NCBI RefSeq assembly: GCF_900100655.1
Contig: NZ_FNCE01000002.1
Location: 1 to 64,000 of the forward strand
Source: Limimonas halophila
Lineage (GTDB): Bacteria; Pseudomonadota; Alphaproteobacteria; Kiloniellales; Rhodovibrionaceae
Length of the DNA: 64,000 nt
Direction: 5' to 3'
A program made the position numbers and the translations under genes. The notes under the pieces are model-generated. The model saw nothing but the letters and a program-made list of their open reading frames with translations. It searched no databases and was not told the DNA's origin. This document shows, in pieces, positions 44,399-56,229 of this stretch (its first letter is position 1; the number at the start of each line of letters is the position of its first letter).

Positions 44399-45664
44399 AT
44401 GACACGAAACGGATCGGGCGAGTCGAAGACCGAGCTGACGTGCTCCTTCTGCGGGAAAAGCCAGCATGACGTCCGCAAGTTGATCGCCGGTCCGACGGTG
44501 TTCATCTGCGACGAGTGCGTTGACCTGTGTCTGGACATCATCAGGGACGAGACGGCCGAGACGGCCCCGGTCTCGCGCAGCGGCGTTCCCACGCCTCAGG
44601 ACATTTGCCGGACGCTCGATGACTACGTGATCGGGCAGCTGCACGCCAAACGCGTTCTGTCCGTGGCGGTGCACAACCATTACAAACGCCTCGCCCACGC
44701 CACGCAGACGAGCGACGTGGAACTGTCGAAATCCAACATCCTCCTAATTGGGCCCACGGGCTGCGGCAAGACGCTGCTGGCGCAGACGCTCGCCCGGATT
44801 CTGGATGTTCCCTTTACGATGGCGGACGCGACGACGCTCACGGAAGCGGGCTACGTCGGCGAGGACGTGGAGAATATCGTCCTGAAGCTGCTGCAGGCCG
44901 CGGACTACAACGTCGAGCGCGCGCAGCGGGGGATCGTCTATATCGACGAAATCGACAAAGTGGCGCGCAAGTCGGACAACCCCTCGATCACGCGCGACGT
45001 GTCCGGTGAGGGCGTCCAGCAGGCGCTGCTGAAGATCATGGAGGGCACCGTCGCGTCCGTTCCCCCGCAGGGCGGGCGCAAGCACCCACAGCAGGAATTT
45101 CTGCAGGTGGACACCTCCAACATCCTGTTCGTCTGCGGCGGCGCTTTTGCCGGGCTCGAGTCTTTCGTCTCCAGTCGGCGACAGGGGTCCTCGGTGGGGT
45201 TCGGGGCGGACGTGCGCGCGCCTGAGGAGCGTCAGACGGGCGAAATCCTGAAGGACGTGGAGTCCGAAGACCTGCTGAAGTACGGGTTGATCCCGGAGTT
45301 CGTGGGCCGCGTTCCGGTGGTGGCGACGCTCGCCGATCTCGACATCGAAGCCCTGGTCGACATCCTGACCAAGCCGAAAAACGCGCTGGTGAAACAGTAC
45401 CAGCGCCTGTTCGAGATGGAGCAGGTGAACCTCGAGTTCACGGACGACGCGCTGCGCGCGGTGGCAGAGTTGGCGCTGGCGCGGAACACCGGCGCGCGCG
45501 GCCTGCGGTCGATTCTCGAACACATTCTCTTGGACGCGATGTTCGAGTTGCCCGGCCTCGATGGTGTGGAAGAGATGGTTATCAACCGGGAAGTGGTCGA
45601 AGGCCGATCGAAGCCGCTTTACATCTACGCGGACCGCTATGCGGGCGCCAACACCGCCAGCTAG
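44399..45664 (+). CDS. clpX: ATP-dependent Clp protease ATP-binding subunit ClpX
   Basis: A 421-aa AAA+ unfoldase. The N-terminal zinc-binding domain has C15, C18, C37 and C40 (CSFCGKS; FICDEC). Walker A is GPTGCGKT (118-125), Walker B VYIDEIDK, the pore loop contains GYVGED, and the ClpP-binding IGF-type loop region and [12 protein letters not shown] follow. ATG 44399 gives the normal N-terminus [15 protein letters not shown]. Because clpP has its own terminator, clpX probably uses a separate promoter in the 245-bp gap. It is followed by a terminator and hup, not by lon. Confidence 0.96.
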   Translation: MTRNGSGESKTELTCSFCGKSQHDVRKLIAGPTVFICDECVDLCLDIIRDETAETAPVSRSGVPTPQDICRTLDDYVIGQLHAKRVLSVAVHNHYKRLAHATQTSDVELSKSNILLIGPTGCGKTLLAQTLARILDVPFTMADATTLTEAGYVGEDVENIVLKLLQAADYNVERAQRGIVYIDEIDKVARKSDNPSITRDVSGEGVQQALLKIMEGTVASVPPQGGRKHPQQEFLQVDTSNILFVCGGAFAGLESFVSSRRQGSSVGFGADVRAPEERQTGEILKDVESEDLLKYGLIPEFVGRVPVVATLADLDIEALVDILTKPKNALVKQYQRLFEMEQVNLEFTDDALRAVAELALARNTGARGLRSILEHILLDAMFELPGLDGVEEMVINREVVEGRSKPLYIYADRYAGANTAS

Positions 45665-45670
45665 GGTAGG

Positions 45671-45698
45671 GGGCCACGATGTGCGGTGGCCCGATTTT
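45671..45698 (+). terminator. Rho-independent terminator of clpX
   Basis: GGGCCAC (45671-45677) and GTGGCCC (45686-45692) form a 7-bp stem with an 8-base loop, then GATTTT. Confidence 0.75.
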
Positions 45699-45715
45699 CT
45701 CGGAAGAGGTAGACA

Positions 45716-45744
45716 TTGACCGGCCCGAACGGCGAATCTACACT
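45716..45744 (+). promoter_or_regulatory. Sigma-70 promoter of hup
   Basis: TTGACC (45716-45721) and TACACT (45739-45744) with exactly 17 bp between, ~70 bp upstream of the hup start. This is one of the best -35/-10 matches in the window. Confidence 0.7.
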
Positions 45745-45813
45745 TTGATCGCTCGTTTAATGGGTCGTTAACAGTCGGGCTGTGCGCCCGAAATGGAACT
45801 GGGGGGTTTCGAC

Positions 45814-46086
45814 GTGAACAAAAACGAGCTGATTGACGCTGTCTCCAAAAAGACGGGTCTTACGAAGGCGGATACCGCAAAGGCAGTGGACAGCGTCTTC
45901 GACGAGATCACCGATTCGTTGAAGCAGGGGGACGAGGTGCGTCTCGTCGGCTTCGGGACCTTCTCCGTCAGCACCCGCGCGGCCTCGGAAGGTCGCAACC
46001 CGCGCACCGGGGAGACGATTGAGATTCCGGAAACGAAGCAGCCGAAGTTCAAGGCGGGGAAAGCCCTGAAGGATGCGGTGAACTGA
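45814..46086 (+). CDS. hup: DNA-binding protein HU
   Basis: A 90-aa nucleoid protein. With GTG as start it reads M(V)NKNELIDAVSKKTGLTKADTAKAVDSVFDEI, then VRLVGFGTFSV and the DNA-binding arm EGRNPRTGETIEIPETKQPKFKAGKALKDAVN. The GTG at 45814 is preceded by GGGGGG and gives the exact standard length; an ATG at 45793 would add seven non-family residues. It normally follows lon in alphaproteobacteria but here follows clpX directly. Confidence 0.95.
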   Translation: MNKNELIDAVSKKTGLTKADTAKAVDSVFDEITDSLKQGDEVRLVGFGTFSVSTRAASEGRNPRTGETIEIPETKQPKFKAGKALKDAVN

Positions 46087-46145
46087 CCGATTCCCGCCCT
46101 TGGTTGTCCGCCCTTTTTCGAATCTTTGTCCGATCGGTGCCGCAC

Positions 46146-46221
46146 GGGCGGTTAGCTCAGCGGTCAGAGCGCTCGGTTTACACCCGAGAGGTCGCAGGTT
46201 CGATCCCTGCACCGCCCACCA
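46146..46221 (+). tRNA. tRNA-Val (TAC)
   Basis: A 76-base cloverleaf: acceptor GGGCGGT/ACCGCCC, anticodon loop TTTACAC (anticodon TAC), T-arm GCAGGTTCGATCCCTGC and encoded CCA. Confidence 0.95.
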
Positions 46222-46399
46222 CGTAGGCTTGGCCCGCGGCGCTCGTACGAAGTGTTCGGGTTTCGTTCCTGCCGCCGCTCGCGGCTTGGCGGTGGAGCGA
46301 AAAAAGGGGTGGACAAGACGGGGGCGGATGCGCCAAACCCCGTCTCAGCGGCGGGCGGCGCACGGCCGCGGCCGCTGGAACCGGCGGGATTTCGGCTCC

Positions 46400-46428
46400 T
46401 TGACAGGTGATCCGCTGGTTCGTACATA
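46400..46428 (+). promoter_or_regulatory. Sigma-70 promoter of tRNA-Asp
   Basis: TTGACA (46400-46405) and TACATA (46423-46428) with 17-bp spacing, ending 26 bp before the tRNA. The -35 box is a perfect consensus. Confidence 0.75.
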
Positions 46429-46454
46429 GCGATGTGCCTCGCGACGGGGTTTGC

Positions 46455-46531
46455 GGGGGTGTAGCTCAGCAGGTTAGAGCGCTGGCCTGTCACGCCAGAG
46501 GCCGCGGGTTCGAGTCCCGTCACTCCCGCCA
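46455..46531 (+). tRNA. tRNA-Asp (GTC)
   Basis: A 77-base cloverleaf: acceptor GGGGGTG/CACTCCC (one G-T pair), anticodon loop CTGTCAC (anticodon GTC), T-loop GGGTTCGAGTCCC, discriminator G and encoded CCA. Confidence 0.95.
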
Positions 46532-46745
46532 CCCCGTCCGGCACTTTCCGGTCTTTTCCACAAATTCCATCCGACTTGCCTTTGGTCTGATTGGACTGCT
46601 GCGATATTTCTTCGCGCTGCAGCATCCTTAAGCCGGGCATGGTTGTTTTGTGCGCTCGGTTTCCCCATGCTGTCGCGGCGCTCAGCCGGGCGGCGTACGA
46701 GGGTGCGCCGACGGCCGCGCGCCAAGCAGCGAGGGCGGTGAGGTC

Positions 46746-47111
46746 ATGGAAAGCCTGTTGTTGGAATACCTGCCGATCCTGATCTTCTTCGGCGTGGCGA
46801 TCGGGCTGTCGGTGGTTCTCCTGCTGGCGTCCCAGGTCCTGGCGCGGCAGCGGCCGGATCCCGAGAAGCTGTCCGCGTACGAGTGCGGCTTCGAGGCCTT
46901 CGACGACGCGCGCAGCCGCTTCGACGTACGCTTTTACCTCGTGGCGATCCTGTTCATCATTTTCGATCTCGAGGTGGCCTTCCTCTTCCCCTGGGCCGTC
47001 GCGCTGCCGGAGACCGGTGTGTTCGGCTTCTGGTCGATGGTGATCTTTCTGGCCATTCTCACCGTCGGCTTTATTTATGAGTGGAAGAAAGGCGCCCTGG
47101 AGTGGGAGTAA
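46746..47111 (+). CDS. nuoA: NADH-quinone oxidoreductase subunit A
   Basis: A 121-aa membrane subunit of complex I with three transmembrane helices ([62 protein letters not shown]). The conserved loop [23 protein letters not shown] is present. It opens the 14-gene nuo cluster. A candidate promoter, TTGGTC-N17-TATTTC (46582-46610), lies ~135 bp upstream but is a weak match. Confidence 0.95.
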   Translation: MESLLLEYLPILIFFGVAIGLSVVLLLASQVLARQRPDPEKLSAYECGFEAFDDARSRFDVRFYLVAILFIIFDLEVAFLFPWAVALPETGVFGFWSMVIFLAILTVGFIYEWKKGALEWE

Positions 47112-47116
47112 GCGAC

Positions 47117-47656
47117 ATGTACGCGCGCCGCGATCAGCCGCAGCCCGCCGCGCTTGAGAGCTATGACGCGATGCAGGCGCTGGACGACGAGATCAGCGAC
47201 AAGGGCTTCGTCGTCTCGCAGGTCGATAAGTTGGCCGCCTGGGCGCGCTCCGGCTCGCTGTGGCCCATGACGTTCGGTCTGGCGTGCTGCGCCGTGGAAA
47301 TGATGCACACGGCCAACAGCCGCTACGATCTGGACCGCTTCGGCTCAGTCTTCATGGCGAGCCCGCGACAATCCGACGTCATGATCGTGGCGGGCACGGT
47401 GTGCAACAAGATGGCGCCGGCGCTGCGGAAGGTATACGACCAGATGGCCGAACCGCGCTGGGTCATCTCCATGGGCTCGTGCGCCAACGGGGGCGGCTAC
47501 TACCACTACTCCTACTCGGTGGTGCGGGGTTGCGACCGCATCATTCCGGTGGACATCTACGTGCCGGGCTGCCCGCCCACCGCGGAGGCGCTGCTCTACG
47601 GCGTGCTTCAGCTGCAGAAGAAGATCCGCCGGGAAGCCCATCTGGAGCGCCAGTAA
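47117..47656 (+). CDS. nuoB: NADH-quinone oxidoreductase subunit B
   Basis: A 179-aa peripheral-arm subunit carrying the N2 [4Fe-4S] cluster that hands electrons to quinone. Ligands C57 and C58 (LACCAVEM), C122 ([14 protein letters not shown]) and C152 ([12 protein letters not shown]) are all present. ATG 47117 lies 5 bp after the nuoA stop. Confidence 0.97.
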   Translation: MYARRDQPQPAALESYDAMQALDDEISDKGFVVSQVDKLAAWARSGSLWPMTFGLACCAVEMMHTANSRYDLDRFGSVFMASPRQSDVMIVAGTVCNKMAPALRKVYDQMAEPRWVISMGSCANGGGYYHYSYSVVRGCDRIIPVDIYVPGCPPTAEALLYGVLQLQKKIRREAHLERQ

Positions 47657-47693
47657 GCGGCGCGCGCCCGAACGCCTGGCCGAGGAACACACG

Positions 47694-48314
47694 ATGGCTG
47701 ACGCCGAGACGCTCGCGGACCTGGGAGAGTATATCGCCTCGTCGCTGCCGAACGCGGTCACCTCGACGGCCGTGCGCTTCGGCCAGCTGACGGTCTGGGT
47801 CCAGCGCGAGTCGATCGTGCAGGCGTTGACTTTCCTGCGCGACGATCAGAACTGCCACTTCAAGCAGCTCATGGACATCACCGGGGTCGATTACCCCGAA
47901 CGCGCGGAACGCTTCGAGGTCGTCTACCAGCTGCTGTCGCTGAAGCACAATCAGCGCGTGCGCGTGAAACTGCCGGCGGGCGAGGAGACGCCCGTGGAAT
48001 CGGTTACGGGCGTGTACAGCGCGGCCGGCTGGTACGAGCGCGAGGTCTGGGACCTCTACGGCGTCTTCTTCGCCAACCACCCGGACCTGCGCCGCATCCT
48101 CACCGACTACGGCTTCGAGGGCCATCCCCTGCGCAAGGACTTCCCGCTGACCGGCTTCGTGGAGGTGCGCTACGACGAGGACGAGAAGCGCGTGGTCTAC
48201 GAGCCGGTGAAGCTGCCGCAGGAATTCCGGCACTTCGACTTCATGAGCCCGTGGGAAGGCATGCTGCACCTGCCCGGCGACGAAAAGGCCGAGGGCGAGA
48301 GCGGGACGAACTGA
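47694..48314 (+). CDS. nuoC: NADH-quinone oxidoreductase subunit C
   Basis: A 206-aa subunit (30-kDa family) of the quinone-reducing module. Signature: [50 protein letters not shown]. It is separate from NuoD, unlike the fused NuoCD of enterics. It begins 37 bp after nuoB. Confidence 0.96.
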   Translation: MADAETLADLGEYIASSLPNAVTSTAVRFGQLTVWVQRESIVQALTFLRDDQNCHFKQLMDITGVDYPERAERFEVVYQLLSLKHNQRVRVKLPAGEETPVESVTGVYSAAGWYEREVWDLYGVFFANHPDLRRILTDYGFEGHPLRKDFPLTGFVEVRYDEDEKRVVYEPVKLPQEFRHFDFMSPWEGMLHLPGDEKAEGESGTN

Positions 48315-48315
48315 C

Positions 48316-49494
48316 ATGGCGGAATCCACCATCAAGCCGATGACGCTGAACTTCGGGCCGCAGCATCCGGCGGCCCACGGGGTTCTGCGCATGGTCATGG
48401 AGATGGACGGGGAGACGATCGAGCGCGTCGACCCGCACATCGGCCTGCTGCACCGCGGCACTGAAAAGCTGATCGAGTACAAGACCTACCTGCAGGCGGT
48501 GCACTACTTCGACCGCCTGGACTACGTCTCGCCGATGGCGCAGGAGCACGCCTTCGCGCTGGCGACCGAGACGCTGTTGGGCGTGGAGGTGCCGCGCCGC
48601 TGCAAGTTCATCCGCGTGCTGTTCGCGGAGATCACGCGCATCCTCAACCACCTGCTGAACGTGACGACCTACGCGTTCGATGTGGGGGCGATGTCGCCCA
48701 TGCTGTGGGCGTTCGAGGAGCGCGAGAAGCTCATGGAGTTCTACGAGCGCGCTTCGGGCGCGCGCATGCACGCCGGCTACTTCCGCCCCGGCGGCGTGAC
48801 GCGCGACATCCCGGCGGGCCTCGCCGATGACATCGCGGCGTTCTGCGAACGCTTCCCGCAGGTGCTCGACGATATCGAGGACCTGCTCACCGAAAACCGC
48901 ATCTACCGCCAGCGCTCCGTCGACATCGGCAACGTCAGCGAGGAGGACGCGCTGGACTGGGGCTTCTCCGGCCCGATGCTGCGCGCCAGCGGCGTGCCGT
49001 GGGATCTGCGCAAGGCCCAGCCCTACGAGGTTTACGACGAGCTGGACTTCGACATCCCGGTGGGCAAAAACGGCGACTGCTTCGACCGCTACCTGATCCG
49101 CGTGGAGGAAATCCGGCAGTCGCTGCGCATCATCCGGCAGTGCCTGGACAAGATGCCCGAGGGTCCGGTGCGGGCCGACGACCAGAAGGTGACGCCGCCG
49201 CCGCGCTCCGAGATGAAGCGCTCGATGGAGGCGCTCATCCATCACTTCAAGCTCTACACGGAGGGTTTCCACGTGCCGCCGGGGGAAACCTACACCGCCG
49301 TGGAGGCCCCGAAAGGCGAGTTCGGCGTCTACCTGGTGGCGGACGGCAGCAACCGGCCCTACAAGTGTCACATCCGCGCGCCCGGTTTTACGCACCTGCA
49401 GGCGATGGACTACATGTGCCGCGGCTACATGCTGGCGGACAGCGTCGCCATTCTGGGCTCCGTCGACGTCGTGTTCGGTGAGATCGATCGATGA
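48316..49494 (+). CDS. nuoD: NADH-quinone oxidoreductase subunit D
   Basis: A 392-aa 49-kDa-type subunit forming the quinone site with Nuo[16 protein letters not shown] contains the quinone-contacting His, and [33 protein letters not shown] and the C-terminal [11 protein letters not shown] are conserved. It starts 2 bp after the nuoC stop and overlaps nuoE by 4 bp. Confidence 0.97.
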   Translation: MAESTIKPMTLNFGPQHPAAHGVLRMVMEMDGETIERVDPHIGLLHRGTEKLIEYKTYLQAVHYFDRLDYVSPMAQEHAFALATETLLGVEVPRRCKFIRVLFAEITRILNHLLNVTTYAFDVGAMSPMLWAFEEREKLMEFYERASGARMHAGYFRPGGVTRDIPAGLADDIAAFCERFPQVLDDIEDLLTENRIYRQRSVDIGNVSEEDALDWGFSGPMLRASGVPWDLRKAQPYEVYDELDFDIPVGKNGDCFDRYLIRVEEIRQSLRIIRQCLDKMPEGPVRADDQKVTPPPRSEMKRSMEALIHHFKLYTEGFHVPPGETYTAVEAPKGEFGVYLVADGSNRPYKCHIRAPGFTHLQAMDYMCRGYMLADSVAILGSVDVVFGEIDR

Positions 49495-50221
49495 GCGTGA
49501 CCACGCATCCCAAGGTCAGCACCCACCGCCAGCCCGAGCCGGGCAACTTCGCCTTCACGGACGAAGAGTGGGCGGAGGCCGAAAAGCATCTGGCGAAGTA
49601 TCCGCCGCACCACAAGGCCAGCGCGGTGCTGCCGTTGCTGTGGATCTGCCAGCGCAAGCTGGGCGGCTACCTCACGCATTCGGCGATCGAGTACGTCGCC
49701 CAAGTGCTGGAGATGGCACCGGTGCGCGTGCACGAGGTCGCGCACTTCTACTCGATGTTCAATCACGAGTACCCTGGGCAGTACTTCATCCAAGTGTGCC
49801 GCACGACGCCCTGCATGGTGCGCGGCGCCGACGACCTGACGGAGATGCTCAAGCGCAAGCTCGGCGTGGACCTGGGTGAGGTCACCGAGGACGGCTTGTT
49901 CTCGGTGCGCGAGGTCGAATGCCTGGGCGCTTGCTGTAACGCCCCGATGGTCCAGATCAACGACTGGTACTGCGAGGACCTCACGCCGGACCGGCTGGAA
50001 AAGGTCATCGACGATCTGCGCGCCGGACGGCCCGTGCAGCGCGGCTCGCAGGCCGGGCGCGTGACCTCGGAGCCGGCCACGGGGCCGACGACGCTCACTG
50101 AGGTCGACGAAGCCGGTCATCCGGACTACCCATTCCGCGAGGGGGCCGAGGCCGAGCCGGCGGAGGTCCGGATCGCGCGCGAACAGGCCGAAAGCGGCGA
50201 GCAGAGCGGCGGAGATACCTG

Positions 50222-50222
<1 letters not shown>
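49491..50222 (+). CDS. nuoE: NADH-quinone oxidoreductase subunit E, with C-terminal extension
   Basis: A 243-aa 24-kDa-type subunit holding the N1a [2Fe-2S] cluster. Ligands are C103, C108 ([10 protein letters not shown]), C144 and C148 ([16 protein letters not shown]). The family core ends near residue 185. A ~58-residue acidic tail follows ([41 protein letters not shown]). The gene overlaps nuoD by 4 bp and nuoF by 1 bp. Confidence 0.95.
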
Positions 50223-51529
<1,307 letters not shown>

Positions 51530-51538
51530 GGAGAGGCC

Positions 51539-53605
51539 ATGCCGACGCTCACGATCAACGGCCGGGACGTCGACGTTCCGGAGGGCATCAACGTCCTCCA
51601 GGCGTGCGAGCTGGCGGGGCACGAAATTCCGCGCTTCTGCTATCACGAGCGCCTGTCGGTGGCCGGCAACTGCCGTATGTGCCTCGTGGAGATGGAGCGC
51701 TCGCCCAAGCCGATCGCGTCCTGCCACATGCCGGCCAAGGACGGCATGAAGATCTGGACGGACAGCGAGAAAACCCGCAAGGCGCGGCGCGGGGTGATGG
51801 AGTTCCTGCTGATCAACCATCCGCTCGACTGCCCGATCTGCGATCAGGGTGGCGAGTGCGATCTGCAGGACCAGGCGATGGCCTACGGCTTCGACCGCTC
51901 GCGCTACCTGGAAAACAAGCGCGCGGTGCCGGAGAAGGAGATGGGTCCGCTGATCAAAACGATCATGACCCGCTGCATCCACTGCACCCGCTGCATCCGC
52001 TTCGCCGCCGAGGTCGCGGGCGTGGAGGAGATCGGCGCGCTCGGGCGCGGCGAGGAGATGGAGATCACCACGCTGGAGCGCGCGATCACCAGCGAGCTCT
52101 CGGGCAATCTGGTCGACATCTGTCCGGTGGGGGCGCTCACCTCCAAGCCCTATGCCTTCTCCGCGCGCCCGTGGGAGTTGCGCAAGACGCCCACCATCGA
52201 CGTGATGGACGCGGTGGGCGCCAACATCCGCGTGGACACGCGCGGACGCGACGTCATGCGGGTGCTGCCGCGCCTGCACGAGGACATCAACGAAGAGTGG
52301 ATCGACGACAAGACGCGCCACGCCTGTGACGGCCTGCGCCGTCAGCGCCTGGACCGGCCGTACGTGCGCAACCGCCGCGGCCGGCTGGAAGAGGTGAGCT
52401 GGGACGAGGCGCTCCAGGCCGTCGCCAAGAAGCTCACGGAGACCCAGCCGGAGCGCGTGGGCGCCATCGCCGGCGACCTGTGCGACGCGGAGTCCATGCT
52501 GGCGTTGAAGGATCTCATGGGCTCGCTGGGCTCTCCGAACCTGGATTGCCGCCAGGACGGGGCGAAGCTCGATCCGTCGGCGCGGGCCGGCTACATCTTC
52601 AACACGACGATCGCCGGAATCGAGGACGCCGACGCCTGCCTCGTCGTCGGCTCCAACCCGCGCCGCGAAGCGGCGATGATCAACGCACGCCTGCGCAAGC
52701 GGTTCCTGCAGGGTGGCTTCCGCGTGGGCGTCATCGGTGAGCCCGTGGACCTGACCTTCCAGATCGACCACCTGGGGGCCGGGCCGGACACGCTGAAGGA
52801 GGTCGCCGCAGGGCGCCACAGCTTCGCCGAGGTGCTGAAGACCGCCGAGAAGCCCATGGTCATCCTCGGGCAGGGCGCGCTGGCGCGGCCCGACGGCGCC
52901 GAAATTCTCGGGCAGGTTCGGCAGTTGGCCGAAGACTTTGGCATGGTCCGCGAGGACTGGAACGGCTTCAACGTGCTGCACACCGCCGCCGGCCGGGTCG
53001 GCGGGCTCGACCTTGGCTTCGTGCCGGGCGAGGGCGGCCGCGACGTCAACGGCATGCTGCAAGCGGCCGAAACGGGCGAATTGGACGTCGTTTACCTGCT
53101 GGGCGCGGACGAAATCGATCCCGACCGCCTGGGCAAGGCTTTCGTGATCTATCAGGGTCATCACGGCGACGCCGGCGCGCACGCCGCGGACGTCATCCTG
53201 CCGGGTGCGGCCTACACCGAGAAGAACGCCACCTACGTCAACACCGAGGGGCGCGTGCAGTTGGCTCGGCTGGCGGCACAGCCGCCGGGGGAGGCGCGCG
53301 AGGACTGGACGATCCTGCGCGCGCTGTCCGAGTACACCGGACGTGGGGCGCTGCCGTACGACAACCTGGGGCAAGTGCGCCAGAAGCTGATCGAGGCGTC
53401 CAAGACCTTCGCCGCGGTCGACCAGCCGCAGCCGGCCGAGTGGCGAAGCTTCGGCAGCGACGGCAGGATGGGCAGCGATCCCTTCACCGCGCCCGTCGAC
53501 AACTTCTACATGACCGATCCCATCAGCCGGAACTCGGAAACGATGGCGCGCTGTACCGCCACCTTCATGACGGCCAACCAGAAGGCGACGGGCACCCATG
53601 GCTGA
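51539..53605 (+). CDS. nuoG: NADH-quinone oxidoreductase subunit G
   Basis: A 688-aa 75-kDa-type subunit with three Fe-S clusters. The N1b [2Fe-2S] ligands are C34, C45, C48 and C62. N5 uses the His/Cys set in the [18 protein letters not shown] region, and N4 the [12 protein letters not shown] and [10 protein letters not shown] cysteines. The C-terminal half is the molybdopterin-oxidoreductase-like domain, shorter than in E. coli as is usual for the mitochondrial type; no N7 cluster Cys set is evident. It overlaps nuoH by 8 bp. Confidence 0.97.
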   Translation: MPTLTINGRDVDVPEGINVLQACELAGHEIPRFCYHERLSVAGNCRMCLVEMERSPKPIASCHMPAKDGMKIWTDSEKTRKARRGVMEFLLINHPLDCPICDQGGECDLQDQAMAYGFDRSRYLENKRAVPEKEMGPLIKTIMTRCIHCTRCIRFAAEVAGVEEIGALGRGEEMEITTLERAITSELSGNLVDICPVGALTSKPYAFSARPWELRKTPTIDVMDAVGANIRVDTRGRDVMRVLPRLHEDINEEWIDDKTRHACDGLRRQRLDRPYVRNRRGRLEEVSWDEALQAVAKKLTETQPERVGAIAGDLCDAESMLALKDLMGSLGSPNLDCRQDGAKLDPSARAGYIFNTTIAGIEDADACLVVGSNPRREAAMINARLRKRFLQGGFRVGVIGEPVDLTFQIDHLGAGPDTLKEVAAGRHSFAEVLKTAEKPMVILGQGALARPDGAEILGQVRQLAEDFGMVREDWNGFNVLHTAAGRVGGLDLGFVPGEGGRDVNGMLQAAETGELDVVYLLGADEIDPDRLGKAFVIYQGHHGDAGAHAADVILPGAAYTEKNATYVNTEGRVQLARLAAQPPGEAREDWTILRALSEYTGRGALPYDNLGQVRQKLIEASKTFAAVDQPQPAEWRSFGSDGRMGSDPFTAPVDNFYMTDPISRNSETMARCTATFMTANQKATGTHG

Positions 53606-54608
53606 GCTGTGGACAGGGTATCTCTGGCCGGCGATCTTCATCGTCCTGCAGATCGTGGCCGTGCTGGTGCCGCTGCTGCTGGCGGTTGCCTACACCACCT
53701 ACGCCGAGCGCCGCGTGATCGGCGGGATGCAGCTGCGCCGCGGCCCCAACGTGGTGGGGCCGTTCGGGCTGCTTCAGCCCATCGCCGACGGCGTGAAAAT
53801 GGTCTTCAAGGAAACGGTGCTGCCCGCGGGCGCGAACCGCGTGGTCTTCCTGGCGGCGCCGGTCATCACGTTCGTGCTGGCCCTGGTCGCCTGGGCTGTG
53901 ATCCCGTTCGGGCCGAACATGGTGATCGCCGACATCAACGTCGGCGTTCTCTACCTCTTCGCCATCTCCTCGCTCGGCGTGTACGGCATCATCATGGCCG
54001 GGTGGGCGTCGAACTCGAAGTACGCCTTCCTGGGCAGCCTGCGCTCGGCCGCGCAGATGGTGTCCTATGAAGTCTCGATGGGCTTCGTGATCATCAGTGT
54101 AGCGCTGTGCGCCGGCTCGCTGAACCTGACCGAGATCGTCCAGGCGCAGAAGACGATCTGGTTCGCCGTCCCGCTGCTGCCCATGCTGGTGGTCTTCTTC
54201 ATCTCCATCCTGGCGGAGACGAACCGCACGCCGTTCGACCTGCCGGAGGGCGAGTCCGAGCTGGTGGCGGGCTACTTCGTCGAGTACTCCTCGATCGTGT
54301 TCGCGCTCTTCTTCCTGGGCGAGTACGCGAACATGCTGCTGCTGAGCGGCATGACCTCGGTGCTTTTCCTGGGCGGCTGGATGCCCCCGATCGACGTGGC
54401 GCCGTTCACTTGGCTGCCCGGCGCGGTCTGGCTGGCCCTGAAGATCGCCGTCGTCATGTTCCTCTTCATCTGGGTGCGCGCGACGCTGCCGCGGTACCGC
54501 TACGACCAGCTCATGCGGCTGGGCTGGAAGGTGTTCCTGCCGTTCTCGCTGTTCTGGGTGGTGCTGACGGCCGGCGTGCTGGTGAGCTTCGGATGGCTGC
54601 CGGCATGA
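53598..54608 (+). CDS. nuoH: NADH-quinone oxidoreductase subunit H
   Basis: A 336-aa integral membrane subunit (ND1) with about 8 helices, forming part of the quinone chamber and the E-channel. Conserved loops [35 protein letters not shown] and [27 protein letters not shown] are complete. The following 124 bp before nuoI contain no ORF and no obvious terminator. Confidence 0.97.
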   Translation: MAELWTGYLWPAIFIVLQIVAVLVPLLLAVAYTTYAERRVIGGMQLRRGPNVVGPFGLLQPIADGVKMVFKETVLPAGANRVVFLAAPVITFVLALVAWAVIPFGPNMVIADINVGVLYLFAISSLGVYGIIMAGWASNSKYAFLGSLRSAAQMVSYEVSMGFVIISVALCAGSLNLTEIVQAQKTIWFAVPLLPMLVVFFISILAETNRTPFDLPEGESELVAGYFVEYSSIVFALFFLGEYANMLLLSGMTSVLFLGGWMPPIDVAPFTWLPGAVWLALKIAVVMFLFIWVRATLPRYRYDQLMRLGWKVFLPFSLFWVVLTAGVLVSFGWLPA

Positions 54609-54732
54609 TCGGCCGGTCCATGCCCGCGCCAGGCCTTGAACCGCGGGGGCGCACGCGTACAGTCCGGCATCGCACGGTGCCGGAGTCCGGACGCGCCGCC
54701 GTCCCGGCGCATCGCCAAGGAGCGTAAGATTC

Positions 54733-55221
54733 ATGCCCGTGCTCGACCGCTACGCGCGCTCGCTCGTGCTCGGTGAGATTGTGAGTGGCTTGGCGCTGAC
54801 CCTTCGGTATCTCTTCAAGCCCAAGGTCACGCTCAACTACCCCTACGAGAAGGGGCCGCTCAGTTCCCGCTTCCGCGGGGAGCACGCGCTGCGCCGCTAC
54901 CCGAACGGCGAGGAGCGCTGCATCGCGTGCAAGCTGTGCGAGGCGATCTGCCCGGCGCTCGCCATCACGATCGAGGCCGAGCCGCGCGAAGACGGCAGCC
55001 GCCGGACGACGCGCTACGACATCGACATGACGAAGTGCATCTACTGCGGGCTGTGCGAGGAAGCCTGCCCGGTGGATGCGATCGTCGAGGGCCCGAACTT
55101 CGAGTTCGCCGCGGAGACGCGCGAGGAACTCTTCTACAACAAGGAAAAGCTGCTCCAGAACGGCGACCGCTGGGAGCAGGAGATCGCCACGCGGTTGGCA
55201 TTGGAAGCGCCGTACCGCTAG
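54733..55221 (+). CDS. nuoI: NADH-quinone oxidoreductase subunit I
   Basis: A 162-aa ferredoxin-like subunit (TYKY) with clusters N6a and N6b. Ligand sets are C63/66/69/73 ([12 protein letters not shown]) and C102/105/108/112 ([12 protein letters not shown]). An amphipathic N-terminal helix region anchors it to the membrane arm. AAGGAG precedes the start. Confidence 0.97.
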   Translation: MPVLDRYARSLVLGEIVSGLALTLRYLFKPKVTLNYPYEKGPLSSRFRGEHALRRYPNGEERCIACKLCEAICPALAITIEAEPREDGSRRTTRYDIDMTKCIYCGLCEEACPVDAIVEGPNFEFAAETREELFYNKEKLLQNGDRWEQEIATRLALEAPYR

Positions 55222-55296
55222 AGAGGCGACGAGGCGCGGCGGCCCGAGGCATCCGGGCCGCTGGCTTGAGGGGACACTGACTGCCATGGGGCCGGC

Positions 55297-55911
55297 ATGA
55301 TCATCCAGGCCATCTGCTTCTACCTGTTCGCTGCCATCATGCTTGCCAGCGCGGTCATGGTGATTTCCGCGCGCAATCCCGTGCACTCCGTGCTGTTCCT
55401 GATCCTGGCGTTCTTCAACGCGGCGGCGCTGTTCATCCTCATCGGAGCCGAGTTCCTCGGCATGCTGCTGATCGTCGTCTATCTGGGGGCGGTCACAGTG
55501 CTCTTCCTGTTCGTGGTGATGATGTTGGACATCAACATCGCGCGCATGCGGGAGGGCTTCCTGCAGTATCTGCCGATCGGCGCGCTCATCGGGCTGGTGC
55601 TGCTGGCGGAATTGCTGATGGTGCTCGGCGGCTGGGCGTTCGCGCCCCAGGCCGGCGCGGCGGCCCAGGTGCCCATTCCGCCGGCCGATGAGATCTCGAA
55701 CACCGCGGCGCTCGGCCGGGTAATCTACACCAAGTACATCTACCTGTTCCAGGCGGCCGGGCTCGTGCTGCTGGTCGCCATGGTGGGCGCGATCGTGCTC
55801 ACGCTGCGCCGGCGCCCGGGCGTTCAGCGCCAGCGGGTGTACACGCAGAACATGCGCCCGCGCGAGCAGGCCGTGGAACTCAAGAAGGTGCGCAGCGGGA
55901 GCGGTGTGTGA
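55297..55911 (+). CDS. nuoJ: NADH-quinone oxidoreductase subunit J
   Basis: A 204-aa membrane subunit (ND6) with five helices. The conserved third-helix region [27 protein letters not shown] is intact; in known structures its pi-bulge takes part in the proton pathway. Its stop overlaps the nuoK start (TGATG). Confidence 0.96.
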   Translation: MIIQAICFYLFAAIMLASAVMVISARNPVHSVLFLILAFFNAAALFILIGAEFLGMLLIVVYLGAVTVLFLFVVMMLDINIARMREGFLQYLPIGALIGLVLLAELLMVLGGWAFAPQAGAAAQVPIPPADEISNTAALGRVIYTKYIYLFQAAGLVLLVAMVGAIVLTLRRRPGVQRQRVYTQNMRPREQAVELKKVRSGSGV

Positions 55912-56222
55912 TGCTGGACATCGGCCTGGGGCACTACCTCACCGTCGCGGCGATCCTGTTCACGCTCGGCGTCTTCGGCATCTTCCTGAACCGGAAGAAC
56001 GTGATCGTCATTCTGATGTCGCTGGAGCTGATGCTGCTGTCGGTGAACATCAATCTGGTCGCCTTTTCGGTCCATCTGCAGGACCTGGTCGGCCAGGTGT
56101 TCGCGATGTTCGTGCTGACGGTGGCGGCCGCGGAAGCGGCGATCGGGCTCGCCATCCTGGTGATCTACTTCCGGAACCAGGGCACGATCGAAGTCGAAGA
56201 CATCAACTCGATGAGGGGCTGA
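55911..56222 (+). CDS. nuoK: NADH-quinone oxidoreductase subunit K
   Basis: A 103-aa ND4L-type subunit with three helices. The two buried Glu residues are in [19 protein letters not shown] and [18 protein letters not shown] 55911 overlaps the nuoJ stop; a GTG three bases earlier is possible but less likely. Confidence 0.96.
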   Translation: MLDIGLGHYLTVAAILFTLGVFGIFLNRKNVIVILMSLELMLLSVNINLVAFSVHLQDLVGQVFAMFVLTVAAAEAAIGLAILVIYFRNQGTIEVEDINSMRG

Positions 56223-56229
56223 GGTCAGC

